Positions 12,727 to 22,816 of a stretch of 40,697 nt of DNA are shown one piece after another (the stretch's first letter is position 1; each line of letters starts with the position of its first letter). The position numbers were made by a program, and so were the translations under genes. The stretch is taken from positions 1 through 40,697 of the forward strand of contig WIXG01000541.1 of NCBI GenBank assembly GCA_009869945.1, in the 5' to 3' direction. The notes below the pieces were generated by a model. That model was not told the origin of the DNA. It did no database searches and was given only the letters and a program-made list of their open reading frames with translations. The stretch is from Mesaphorura yosii (lineage: Eukaryota; Arthropoda; Collembola; Poduromorpha; Tullbergiidae).

Positions 12727-14217
12727 ATGAAGGGACAAGGAATCGAAATTGAATACAAGGAGCTCGTCGTCGAACTCTTGGAGCTTACCAGAGCTGGCAA
12801 AGTGAGCAGAGCCATGCTGGAGCTTCGCGTCACGCTCTTCGTCGCCGCGTGCGCCAGCCACAACAGGGACCAGTGCCTGCTCCCGTTCCCGTACTGCTTC
12901 TTCGATAGCAAAACGAACACTAAGGACTTTGAGGGGCTCCTTGAGCATGTCAGACTAATTCCAGCGCTGGATAAGATTGACGAAAAAATGAACCTACCTG
13001 CTTTGACCTGGGCGCTTATTTATTGGGTGCTCACCAATCCACTGACCATCTCACCACTTTTTCAGTACGACACGCCACTGAAGGATCAGCTGGGAGACAT
13101 TACCAACCACATCGAAGGGAAAACCGGCCTTTGGCTGCCAGAAAAGGATGTCAAGAGTGACAGGGCCTACTTCGCCTTTGAGGTCACGAACCCAACCCCC
13201 AAACCAGCCTTCGTGGAAGGGAAAGCAAAATTCGGCTCTTACTTCGCATTTCATGGATCACCGCTCGGCAACTTCCATTCCATCATCCACCGTGGACTCC
13301 TGAGCGCGCTCAACAGACGCAGCAGCTACGGAGTTGGAACGTACCTCAGCTCCAACTTTCATCTGTCCAACCCCTACAGCTCCTGTCAGGCTGCTTCAGT
13401 TTGGCGCGAAGGAGCTTTTGGGAAAATTTTGAAGTCTGTGGCGATTTGCGAGGTTGTCGACGCGCCGACTGGGCTCACGAAACACACTCTACCTGTGCCG
13501 CCTTGGCCGATGCCTCTGCATGGTAGTGCTGGTGCTGGTGCTTCCCAACAAAATGAGGCGGCGGCGGAGAGAAGCAGAACATTGACCGTCGTGACAGACG
13601 ACGATTTGGTTCAACTGGCGTACGTGCTCCTGTTTGCGCCCGGGCATTCGCTGAAGGAGAAGGACACAGACACCAACGCCGCCCAGAAGACCTCCCACGC
13701 TTGCGTTTGTGGTGACCCAGTGCAAAGGGGCCAACTCAATCAGAAACAGCAACAACAAATGCCACCGCAAGTCAACAGTCTGGTTGGTCGTAACCCAATG
13801 CTGAACGAGCAGTTGAGTCTCGGACAGTTTCCTTCAGTACCAAATCAACAACAACAGGGTTTGCAGCACACATCGCCGACTGGAGTCCAGCCACATCAGC
13901 AGTACGCTCAGTTTGACTACGGCGGACAGCAGGTTCGGCAGCAACAGCAGCTATTGATTCAACAACAGCAACAGCAAGGTTTGTGACTTTCGAGTCTTCG
14001 TCGAGCTTTTAAGTTTCAAGTGTATGAAGGCCGTAACGAAATGATTTTCTTATGCTTAGGTTCTGAATTTGTGCGTCAAGAACTGCGTGCAATGGTCGGT
14101 GCTCGTTCGATGTCCACAACGACAAATCCCGTCGCACCACAGCTTCAACAGCAACCACCAGTCAATAATCTGATTGGCAATATGTCTGTACCTGACTTTG
14201 AAGCTATTTGGCCATGA
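12727..14217 (+). CDS. PARP16-like mono-ADP-ribosyltransferase with Gln-rich tail
   Basis: Two exons, 12727-13978 and 14060-14217, give 469 aa; without splicing a stop follows at once (419 aa). The N-terminal helical domain (about residues 1-150) and the ART catalytic domain match PARP16. The NAD-binding His is in FHGS, followed by NFHSIIHRGL, the first conserved Tyr is in GVGTYLSS, and VAICEVVD and VVTDDDLVQLAYVLLF follow. PARP16 normally ends in a transmembrane anchor in the endoplasmic reticulum and regulates the unfolded-protein response. Here no hydrophobic helix follows the catalytic domain. Instead about 150 residues rich in Gln, Asn and Pro lead to a final exon with the motif VRQELRAMVGAR, which resembles, from memory, C-terminal segments of arthropod Taiman/NCoA coactivators. 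If correct, this is a soluble, perhaps nuclear, PARP16 paralogue or a gene fusion. Confidence 0.8.
13744..13978 (+). repeat. CAG/CAA-rich polyglutamine-coding tract
   Basis: Low-complexity CAA/CAG runs encode several short Gln tracts inside exon 1 of the PARP16-like gene, with the densest run just before the splice donor (about 13927-13978). The mixed CAA/CAG codon use suggests the tract is selected as protein rather than as a simple DNA repeat. Confidence 0.7.
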
Positions 14218-14547
14218 AGGTTAGAATTTGACAAAGGAAAACTAACGAAATTTAGGTCCTCCTCGCAATTTCTGAGTTCTAACAACCGCTTTCTGTTTCC
14301 GTATTTCAGTTCCTTGGATTCGACGGCCAGCATTTACCTTTCAGGTTGGGCGCAAATGACAAGTGACAAACTTCTAATGACGAGTGACTCAATTTTCGTT
14401 AAGTAATTAAAGCATAGCAGCCAAGAGCTTCCAGTCAATAAACATTAAATTAAACCTGAGTTCGTTGCGGAAACCAGCTATTTTTCATTCTCTTGTAGTG
14501 TTCTATTTGAAATTCGGTAATAATTAATGATATTTACAGAGTTTGCT

Positions 14548-15837
14548 TTAGTAGACTATAAATGTACACCATCGACCACAAATTATTTTATTCGGAGGTC
14601 GTTGTTCTTCTTTGCTTAAACTTAAATTGCGCGATTTTAATTCCAACTTTAGTTTGGCTGGCAGCTTCCTGTTCGCAGTATCGCCGAGCCCCAGCTGTCC
14701 GAATTTGTTGAATCCCCACGCGTACACGGAACCATCCTTCATCTGAACGACGGAGTGTCTCGACCCAGCTGCGATGGCCGTGATTGGGTTGGACGACGAA
14801 CCCAGGTCGACGGGGTAAGGCGTGCCCTGCACGGAGGGAACCATCTCGGACGGGAGGCCAAGCTGATTTGATTCGTTCCAGCCCCACGAGTACACGTCTC
14901 CGTCGCTTGTGAGGGCGAGCGTATGCCAGCCACCGGTGGCGATGTCGGTCACGACGCAGGGCAGATCGTCAAAGAATTCTATTCGTTGAGGAGTCGGGCA
15001 GGAGAGAATGATCACGTCTTGACCGAGCTGGCCGCGGGATCCTGCAGTAAAGCAAAATATTTAACTAATAGGTCTAATTGGCTTTTGATGGACATTCGCC
15101 TTACCATTTCCCCATCCGTACACTGCGCCCGTATCAGTCAACAGCAGATTATGGCTGAAACCGCACACCAGCTTGGTAATCTTTCCGCTTGGTAATTTCC
15201 ATACTAATTTGTCCTTGAGTACATTGTAAATCGACCCGGTTTCGTCCACTGCATAGACTTCTGTATCTTCAGACACCAAATGAGTGAATTTAGCCTTAGC
15301 GGAGTATATGCGCTCTTCTCTAGCTTCAGTGCTGGTGCCAGCATCCTCTTCATTTGCTGCTACCATTGGCTGGTGTTGCTTCACTTTAACTTCTTCACGG
15401 CTGAAATTAAATTGGTCCAAGTCTGCATCAAAATTAAACACGCATTGATAAAATGTGTTTGTAGCCGTCGATAGCCCTATCACACCGCCAGGAGATTCGG
15501 TGACCTTTGTGATTTGTAGTTGACTGGGAAAGATTTCTACTTCAGAATACTGGAAGTCGGAACCGTCAGTGCCGGCGTCGGATGTGGATTTTTCAGTTGT
15601 ATAGCCGATGCCGAAGCCCTTCGCAAACCAGGCATTAGAGTCGTAGGATTTTCGATACACTATCAGCTCGATATTCGTTTTACAAATGACATCCACAAAT
15701 GCAGAGTTCACTGATATAGGCACTGGGGAGGGGTTGATCGTGGATCGGGTCATGATTTTAAACTCGTCTTTTCCAGAAAAGTAAATTGAGCCAGGACTCG
15801 GGCCGAACCCCGGGTTGAAGGAATCCATTTCTTGCAT
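14548..15837 (-). CDS. RCCD1: RCC1 domain-containing protein 1 (RCCD1) homologue
   Basis: Two exons read from the high coordinate: 15837-15105 and 15041-14548, joined in phase, about 408 aa. The N-terminal half is divergent. The C-terminal half has RCC1-type beta-propeller repeats: GFSHNLLLTDTGAVYGWG, GGWHTLALTSDGDVYSWGWN, GSRHSVVQMKDGSVYAWGFN and a closing CGRWCTFIVY. The phrase SWGWNES-QL and the CG-W-T-V end are close to vertebrate RCCD1, which binds the JmjC enzyme KDM8 and helps mitotic chromatin. The gene is convergent with the PARP16-like gene, its stop lying 330 bp from that gene's stop. It starts 49 bp after the stop of the next upstream minus-strand gene. Another ATG at 15828 would remove three residues. 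Confidence 0.85.
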
Positions 15838-15886
15838 AATTAGTGATTATATTGGTAGATTAGCAGTATTGACAAATTTACGCAGC

Positions 15887-16180
15887 TCACTTGCCCATGC
15901 CAAGTAGCTTATCAACTGATTCGTACATCCAGTTAGTGTTTTCAAGATTTTCGGCTTCTTTGCGAAGGAATTCGAGCCGTTTTTGATGGTCACACCACTC
16001 CTTATCGTCGTCCCTGCGTGCGTCGTTAGCTGCCTTGGACAGTGGCTTGACTTTGTCAGGGCCGCGATGGCCGGGGAACTCAGCACGGACTGAGTTCAGG
16101 ATCGAGGAGATTGTGACGGTGCTGGAGGAAGAAGAGCCTGAATTAACTGGGGTACTCGTTGGGCCGGGTGTTGAGCTCAT
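15887..16180 (-). CDS. Small Ser-rich coiled-coil protein, possibly ANAPC16-like
   Basis: A 97-aa single-exon frame. The N-terminus is low-complexity Ser/Thr/Pro; then comes a charged, probably helical region (residues 50-80) and a C-terminal motif NWMYESVDKLLG. That last motif is similar in spacing to the W-F-P-IEQLLGF end of ANAPC16, a small anaphase-promoting-complex subunit, but this rests on one motif and is uncertain. It lies on the same strand as RCCD1 with a 49-bp gap. A donor-like GTGAGC overlaps its last codon, and an in-frame AAG acceptor just before the second RCCD1 Met would join the two frames, so a fused transcript or a dicistronic unit is possible. Confidence 0.5.
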   Translation of the reverse strand: MSSTPGPTSTPVNSGSSSSSTVTISSILNSVRAEFPGHRGPDKVKPLSKAANDARRDDDKEWCDHQKRLEFLRKEAENLENTNWMYESVDKLLGMGK

Positions 16181-16561
16181 GGTGAAACTGGCACTAGCAC
16201 TGACTGTATGTTGTGACCGTAATACATTTAATCAGTGACTGAATCAAATGGTTAATGACAATGAGTGAAAGACAGATAATTTAGACTAGATCTTGGATGT
16301 TTGGATCTTTTTTTCTTATATTTTCGTGCGTGAGATTCTGTTTCGAATTCCGTCAACAGAATCACGTGTGGCGGTACCTTCTTTGTTCCGATCTTGCACT
16401 TACGAATGAATCGGTTGTGAACTGTCAAGAACTTTAACTGTAGGAGTAAATTTAATTTCATATACTAAAGTAATACATCCACACCCGTAATCAAAGCATT
16501 AATGTAGGATAAGTTCGGTCGGTTCTTAAAGTACGCACTCGTTTGTCCAATACTGGGTTGT

Positions 16562-18360
16562 CTACGCTGGAAATCGAACGGGTGCACTCGGACCGCCTCG
16601 TCCGCCGAGGCTGGTCGGTTGCAGCGAAACCCAGCCTGCTCGTCGATTATAGCCAGAGCCAGACGATCCCGAACCCGCAGTCGACACGAAGGAAGATGGA
16701 AATTTGGCTCCACTGCCACTACCACTACCCCAGCCAGGAGCAGCCCCAAATTGGCCTGGGATTGGGCCGAATCCTCCAAAACCTCCGTTGCCACCGCCTT
16801 TTGCATTGTCACCGAAACCTTCTGAACTTGATCCTTGTGAGTGTAAGTGTGGGTTGGACGACTGTCCTGGTCCAAATCCACCTTTTGAACTGTCGCCTCC
16901 GCTTCCACTTCCAATGCCAAGGAATGTGTCCAGAATCCGCTTTACGACTCGAATTTGCGCGCCTTCTTGCGTTGCTGCAATATGGAATTCAAAAAATGAG
17001 AGACGAGAGTAAATTGAGCTGCGGAAGGCGAGGCGAAAATGCACACCGAAGTAAAACTCACCGTAAAGCGGTCCGCCAACCCCGAAAGTGTCCCAACACC
17101 CAATCACGTTGTTGGGTTGGCTCGACAGCGCTTGCGGGAAGACCATTAGGATCTGATTCAGTTCGGCGAGCTCCAAGTATCCGCTGTTGACGATATGTGT
17201 GGTCCCGTTCAGCTCTCGCCCGACGCTGCACCCGTGGAAATAAAAGTGGAGCAGACACTTGCTCGCCTTGCACCCTGACGTAGGAATGTAAATCAGACCA
17301 AGCGAGTCCATGTGCGCGTTGGCGACTCCGCGCGAGAATTCTGATTGATCAAAATACCGGAGCGGAGCGAGGCGGATTTTCTGCCCAGCTGTAAAGTTTG
17401 AAATAATTTTTGAATTACCTTCCTGCAGATTCAAAGATTCACACAATGTTGTTTATGTGAGTGCGAATTAACTTACGCTGTGGTTCAACTAACTCGATCG
17501 AGCTCTGGCCTTGGTGGTGATGTCGATGGCTGCTACGGTCCGTATCGTCATCGAGGAGGAAACTCAGCGCTTCGTGCGCACCAGAAAAACCGCAGTTTCC
17601 GATAAACGATCTCGTGTCGGCCATCCCCGTGCAGGGAACACCAAATCGTGCGTTATTTGTTGGCAGCACCAAATTCGCGTTTTGGACCCGCGTCCGAATT
17701 GACTTGGGGTTCTGGATGTAGGGCTCGTAGACTTTGAGGATGCCGAGGCTCTGCTCGGGAGTGAAGAGGAAACTGCTCAGCCCAGCGTAGACGTACAGAC
17801 GCTTATTGCGGAGATTTGAAACTTCTTCAATCTGCCTGTTTCCCAGGTATTGACGAATGTCCTGGTGCACCAGCTCGGCGTTGTAATGCTCGTCAGCAGT
17901 TAGATTAAATAGCTTTGTGCAAACTCGGTCATAGTCATCAACCACGCCGTTTGGAGGTCCACACCGATAAAAATCTAACATGGCAAGCAGTCAAACATGG
18001 ATTTTGAGCTTTGACAGTTTTGGCGCTATTTGTTTGAATGTTCCCGCTTCTTACTGTGGGAGAAGACGGCCACGCCTTGGAACAGTGACGAATACGAGAA
18101 CTGCATCATTTGGGCGAAGGTTCCACCAGAAGAAAAGCCCGAAAGCGTAATTTTGGATTTGTGGACGCGAAATTGGCCTGAAGGACGCCAAAATTCAAAT
18201 TAGGGCTCGAATTGCCTGGTTATGTCATTAAGACAGTAATTTGCTTACTTGGTCCCAATCTCATTGGCGTAGACGGCGATTCGCCTGAGCCAGCCTGAAT
18301 TCTGCCGATGCAGGCCGCCAAGAGTACGAAGGCACTAAAATACTGCGTAAGGCTCTCCAT
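16562..18360 (-). CDS. Secreted PHB-depolymerase-like esterase with Gly-rich tail
   Basis: Five exons read from the high coordinate: 18360-18249, 18177-18055, 17974-17477, 17388-17062, 16974-16562, with matching phases, 490 aa. A signal peptide (MESLTQYFSAFVLLAAC) comes first. The lipase box GFSSG is at residues 51-55 with Ser53 as nucleophile. The second half has the PHB-depolymerase signature: LHFYFHGCSVG, then NQILMVFPQA, NNVIGCWDTFG and ATQEGAQIRVVKRILD. Such alpha/beta hydrolases cleave poly(3-hydroxybutyrate) or similar polyesters outside the cell. They are bacterial and fungal in origin, so acquisition by horizontal transfer is likely, yet four introns and a eukaryotic signal peptide show it is settled in this genome. 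The last ~100 residues after LGIGSGS are a Gly/Ser-rich low-complexity tail not found in bacterial enzymes. Confidence 0.85.
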
Positions 18361-18979
18361 TTTCTTAATTTTCTTAAGTATCATTAAAACTTAAGTCTAC
18401 AGTGGTTGAACCCAGAGCGAGATTGCCTTTCACACTCGCATGTCGTTCCAGATTCGTTGTGTGCGCAAGTGGAAGTGGTCGTGGTCGATTCCTCTACTTG
18501 CAAGTCAAGTCGAGTTTCAGTTTCAGCGAAATGAAGTAAAAAAGTTGCTGACTGTTGTTTTGGAACTGAATCGTCGTTAAGCAAGGCTTTAGCATTCTGC
18601 TATAATGTAGCCCAGGAACGAGAACGAGTTTATAACTCGCTTGAGTCAAATAAGTTAGCAGCACAACACATTTATGGTCCGACCGACTATGAATGCGATT
18701 ACGTATTTTGTATTCTGGGAATTCTGGGTTGTCCATTTTTTGCTGTGTTTGCTGCTGCTGTTTACTAGTTGACTAATTGTGAACTGTCTGCTGGGCTAAT
18801 TTGCAAAAAAAAACCTCTTTGGATGTACAAGAAAGAGAAATGATAAAATAGCAGGATTCGAATGAATTTGGCACGAAATGAATTGCATTCCAATTTAAAT
18901 GACCCGATTTGGCCTGTCAGGCGATTGTTCGACACGACAAACTTGAAAAAATACTCGAAGTTTGAGTGAATTTAATGAA
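18361..18979. other. Intergenic spacer
   Basis: Separates the esterase gene start from the first receptor gene stop. No gene or obvious repeat was seen. The part next to 18360 should contain the esterase promoter; no clear TATA box was found. Confidence 0.4.
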
Positions 18980-20122
18980 TTAGAAGGCAACCAACATTTG
19001 CATGGTCCGATAAATAATTAATCCGACCAATTTCACCGTCGTGCTCTGACGTACGAAGAAAAGTGAGCCGACATGAATTCTGAGGGGCGCACAGGCACGT
19101 GCTTGTTTCCTAATGATGGCGTAAGTGCCGTAGTGGACGAGAGAGCGTATAAATTGCACAGAGTCCGTGTTGACTCGTGCCAGGATGGGAAACACCACAA
19201 GGGTGAGGGCCACGTCGAGGACGACCAAGTTTATGAACATGAGGAGCAGCAGAGTGGACATGGCGCCATGAAATCTGATGAGGACGTAGTAGCCGAGCAC
19301 GGAGCTGGTGATGAGGAGGGTTTGCAGGCAAGGGAAGCAGAAACCTGAGTACGCGGCGCGAAAGGAGCCGTTGAGGAGCTGCAGTGAGCGGTAGACGGGC
19401 AAGGAGACGTGTGGCGGATGTTGCTTGATGGCCTGGAGCCAGGACACAGCGCTGAACCAGTAGCAGATCAATGCGACCGAGTTGAACATAAGCGCGTTAA
19501 ACATAGCCACGGTGTCGTAGAGTTCGAAGGCGACCATAGGAATGCGGGCCCAAGCAGGAGGCCGATCGGGATTCCAGAGTGAAGTGTAGTACAATGGATT
19601 CTTTGTCAGTAGCTCGAAGCTGAAAGCACACGATATTATTTGCGACACATAAAAGTACTTGAATCCACGCAGAATCTTTTCACATTGCCGGCCTTGGCTG
19701 GCGTGGTCACCTTTGTTGTTAATTTGGCCTTTGCCCGCTTTTTCTTCGTAGGTCAGCAGGTGATTGATCGCCGTGGCGAATTTTTGCGGGTAGTGGACGA
19801 CGTGGGCGCCGAGTGCGGCGGCTGTTCCGTACATCAACACCGTGATAAAGAGAAATGCATTTGACGCAAGCGACGGTGGTGTTCGGAAGTGATTCGCCAG
19901 CATGAACACGACTTTGAGGAATATCGAGGCAACTGCGGCGTACGCCGCGGCCTGAGCCCTTCCGCTGGTAAGGACGATCAGGCGCCTGCGTCTGGTGCAC
20001 CATCGAAACGGAGTTGTTCGAGTATACGTGAGAAGTCGGAGGATTTGGCTAAATAATTTGATACCAGCCGGGGTCAGCATTTTGGAAAGATCAGTCACCA
20101 GTCCGTTGATGTTTCTACTCAC
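18980..20122 (-). CDS. Gustatory-type chemoreceptor (GR family), intact, intronless
   Basis: A 380-aa single-exon frame with about seven hydrophobic segments, a cytoplasmic Arg-rich patch near residue 45 (RRRR) and the loop PQKFATAINHLL after the second or third helix. Near the C-terminus, RACAPLRIHVGSLFF precedes a last helix ending MLVAF, the position of the insect GR signature (GR proteins usually have L-P-G-F/Y-x5-K then TYhhhhhQF). Insect-type GRs are ligand-gated cation channels with an intracellular N-terminus, here presumably sensing tastants or odours. A broken tandem copy follows at 20384-21215. The family call is from topology and the C-terminal block only; ligand unknown. Confidence 0.7.
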   Translation of the reverse strand: MSRNINGLVTDLSKMLTPAGIKLFSQILRLLTYTRTTPFRWCTRRRRLIVLTSGRAQAAAYAAVASIFLKVVFMLANHFRTPPSLASNAFLFITVLMYGTAAALGAHVVHYPQKFATAINHLLTYEEKAGKGQINNKGDHASQGRQCEKILRGFKYFYVSQIISCAFSFELLTKNPLYYTSLWNPDRPPAWARIPMVAFELYDTVAMFNALMFNSVALICYWFSAVSWLQAIKQHPPHVSLPVYRSLQLLNGSFRAAYSGFCFPCLQTLLITSSVLGYYVLIRFHGAMSTLLLLMFINLVVLDVALTLVVFPILARVNTDSVQFIRSLVHYGTYAIIRKQARACAPLRIHVGSLFFVRQSTTVKLVGLIIYRTMQMLVAF

Positions 20123-20383
20123 AACTGAACTGACGTCTAGACGGAAATTACCCGAAATTCTTCAAAAAGATTCTTCTGCTTGTTCATGTTCTTTAACACA
20201 ATTGCCAATTCACTTTTACATAACTTAATTTGTCTGTTTCTGTGCACGCGAGTGGGCCCAACATTCCCTACATTTGAAAAATATTAGGAAATAACAGCAA
20301 AACGCTCCCAACAAACACGGTACTATATGGATAAATTGAAATTGGCAATAGAGTGCAGAATTTTTTTTACATGCTCCGCGAGT

Positions 20384-21215
20384 TTAGAAAGCTAGCAGTG
20401 TTTTCATGGTCCGATGGATGATTGGCCCAATTAATTTCAGGGTCGTGCTCGTACGTACGAAAAACAAAGACACGATATGAAATTTCAGCGGTACACACGC
20501 GCGTGCTTGTTTTCTGATCATGATGGCGTCGTAGCGATAGCGGACGGGGGAGCGAATGTATTGGTTGGAGCCTGTGTTCATCCGGGCCAGGATGGGATAC
20601 ACGACCATTATCAGTACGATGCTGAAACAGACCGCGCGAAGAACATCAGAAGAAATACAAAGCTTAAGATGTAATCAAGTCTAATCATGACGTATAACTG
20701 CGTCACAGAATAGGCGATGAGCGCTGCCTGCAGGAAGCGCTCATCGCCTAAGGAAGGAAGAAATCGGAGGCCGCGTCGCGAAATTCTTCGTTGAGCAGTT
20801 GCAAGGCGAGGTAGATGCTCAAAGACTCCTGAGGAGGATGCCGCTTGATTCCTCTGAGGCAGGTCACGGCGCCGAACCAGAAGCAGGCCAACGGAGCTGT
20901 TATGAAGAAGAGTACATTGAATAATGAGAGAACGTCGAGGAGCTGAATCATGAAGAGAAGGGCGAGGATCCAGCCCGGAGGTCTTGGTGACCACAGGGAA
21001 AAGTAGTACCAAGGCCTTTGATGACAACCAAATCCATCGCTGTCACCATAATTCGCGAGGGTAGCAATACGTGATCAGTCTCGCCTCCGCCGGTGGCCCT
21101 GCAGTAGCACTTCGAATTTAACGAAATTCTCCAGCCCAAGCAAATGGTTGACGGCCGTGGCGAAATCCTGCGGTCGAATTAGCATGCATATGGAGAAGGC
21201 GACCATGAAGGCGCG
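20384..21215 (-). pseudogene. GR pseudogene, tandem copy of the 19-20 kb receptor
   Basis: Homology to the neighbouring receptor is spread over three frames. Upstream comes RPQDFATAVNHLLGLE, then FGAVTCLRGIKRHPPQESL in a second frame, then ALIAYSVTQLYVMIRL, and last RKQARACVPLKFHIVSLFF with the final helix ending TLLAF. Frameshifts lie between these blocks, one caused by the inverted-repeat insertion at 20711-20750. The first ~110 residues are missing; homology stops near 21215, where truncated catalase sequence starts on the other strand. Confidence 0.75.
20711..20750. repeat. Perfect 15-bp inverted repeat with 10-nt loop
   Basis: TAGGCGATGAGCGCT (20711-20725) is followed by a 10-nt spacer and its exact reverse complement (20736-20750). 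Compared with the intact receptor at 19.3 kb, one arm plus a few flanking bases is extra, so it looks like a fold-back, template-switch insertion rather than a regulatory hairpin. Confidence 0.85.
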
Positions 21216-22157
21216 TTAATCCACTCCAGGAAAAGGAACCCACAAACGCACCTGCCAGACCCGAATTCGTTCTGGGATTTCGTCTCACTTCGCCCCGGAA
21301 CAACCCTGAATCTGATTCAAATCATGTCCGATTTGGGGCTCCCGGACGGATTCCGGTTTATGAACGCGTTTGCTGTCAATGCGTACAAAGTCGTCAACTC
21401 CGACGGCGACGTTCGCTACGTCAAGTTCCATTTTCTGTCGGAGCAAGGAATTCCCAACAACACATTCCAACAAGCCACGCAAATTGCCGGGGAAGACCCG
21501 AATTACTCAATCAGAGATTTGTACAACGCCATTGCAGAGGGAGATTACCCAAGCTGGAAGCTGTACGTGCAGGTGCTGACGTCTCACCAGGCGGCGAAGT
21601 TGCCTGGCGCCTTCGACCCCATCAACCCATGGAATGAGACGTACCCGCTGCGCCCCGTCGGCGTGTTGACTTTGAACAGAAATCCGAAGAATTACTTTGC
21701 AGAAGTGGAGCAGGTCGCGTATGACCCCAGCAACCTTGTCCCGGGCATCGAATTCAGCCCCGATCGACTGCTGAAGGGCCGCTCCTTCATCTACAGAGAC
21801 ACACAGCGTCATCGCATCGGGGCCAACTTTGAGCAGCTGCCAATTAACAGACCCACAAATGTCCCACTCAGTGGTATCCACAACTACATGCGGGACGGCC
21901 CATCTTCACTACAGGACTCTGACGCGCCAAATTATTTCCCAAACAGCTTCGGAGGCCCCCGAGTAGTCACCAGCGGCCCGGTCAATCTCCCGCCCAGCGA
22001 ATTCGTGGAAGGCTTCCCGCAGCGCACCGACAGCGGATCGATCGGTGACAACTTCTCAATGGCAACGGCATTGTGGGAGAAAATGGACCACGGACAGAAG
22101 AGGCGCTTGTGCTGGAATGTGGTCTTCTGGGGGTTGAGCAGCTTGTACATAGTGTAA
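21213..22157 (+). pseudogene. 5'-truncated, intronless catalase copy
   Basis: Catalase similarity begins at IHSRKRNPQTHL (about residue 160 of a full enzyme) and continues without introns for about 310 codons to the stop. Present are FWDFVSLRPG, the Tyr heme ligand block YRDTQRHR followed by GANFEQLPINRP, and part of the C-terminal helices. The whole N-terminal part, with the essential distal His and Asn, is absent, so peroxide dismutation is not expected. The first in-frame Met is at 21324, giving a 277-aa frame. The last residues (after KRRLC) are diverged and shorter than usual. The 5' end abuts the GR pseudogene on the other strand. A 5'-truncated, intronless copy fits retroposition, but no poly(A) tail is seen, so a genomic duplication breakpoint is equally possible. 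Confidence 0.8.
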
Positions 22158-22816
22158 ATATGAACTTTTAGGCTAAGATTTTAGAATTTAATAGACTTAG
22201 GATTTTAGAATTCGATTTAGTTTTAGTTGTAGTTTTAGTTTGAGAAAAACAATACGCGGAATCCCGCACACGTCTGCAGTGCTCAAGACTGAATCGAAGA
22301 ATGAGTTCGGTTCGGCTTACGCAGAACGACTTTCCTATGCACGACGTTTGCTCTTAACCTGGTGCATACGAAGTCGGTTTGCGCCTTGTTTTTCATTCCA
22401 TTTCGTAATGTAATCATTTGTAGTGCAGTGAAATGAAACACAAATCGTAGTCGTGCACGCCGTGTTTCGCCTGTTTCGTAAAGGACGGACGGTCCTTTTT
22501 TTCTCCAGGCCCTTCGCAGCTGCATTTGGTTATCTAAAGAACGACAGTGACACCGCGGTTATAAGAAGAGCGGGATGTCCACAAGGCAGCCAAGGCCCAT
22601 CGAAGGCCAAGGTCACGCCATTGCAAGTTTGCACGCGCGCATTTGGAAGAAGATTCGTGATTCCATTTCTGCAAAACAAAAACAAGTCCTTTCAGGTGCC
22701 GCCAGTTTCCGTCAAGATTTTACAATAAAAGTGAAGCGTGTCGGCGCTTAAGACTCACTCGCTCACTTTGGAACTTCTTGAAACCTTGGAAACTTCAAAT
22801 TACTGGAAGATCAAAT
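22158..22816. other. Spacer after catalase copy
   Basis: AT-rich TTAG-type repeats of low complexity follow the stop (22165-22250). An open frame at 22453-22728 on the plus strand has no recognisable features and is treated as spurious. Confidence 0.35.
22725..22760 (+). promoter_or_regulatory. Possible TATA-like core promoter
   Basis: ATAAAAG at 22725-22731 lies about 25-30 nt before a pyrimidine-rich ACTCACTCGCTCAC stretch that could hold the initiator, and about 60-90 nt before the ATG of the small secreted-peptide frame at 22817. Confidence 0.3.

Noticed and set aside
14588..14887. Second minus-strand ORF over the RCCD1 C-terminal exon
   Set aside because: Out-of-frame shadow of the RCC1 repeats.
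16543..17190. Plus-strand 215-codon open frame
   Set aside because: Antisense shadow of the Gly-rich end of the PHB-depolymerase-like gene; low-complexity, GC-rich sequence keeps other frames open.
22453..22728. Plus-strand 91-codon ORF
   Set aside because: Basic, featureless translation, no family or signal peptide; probably chance.
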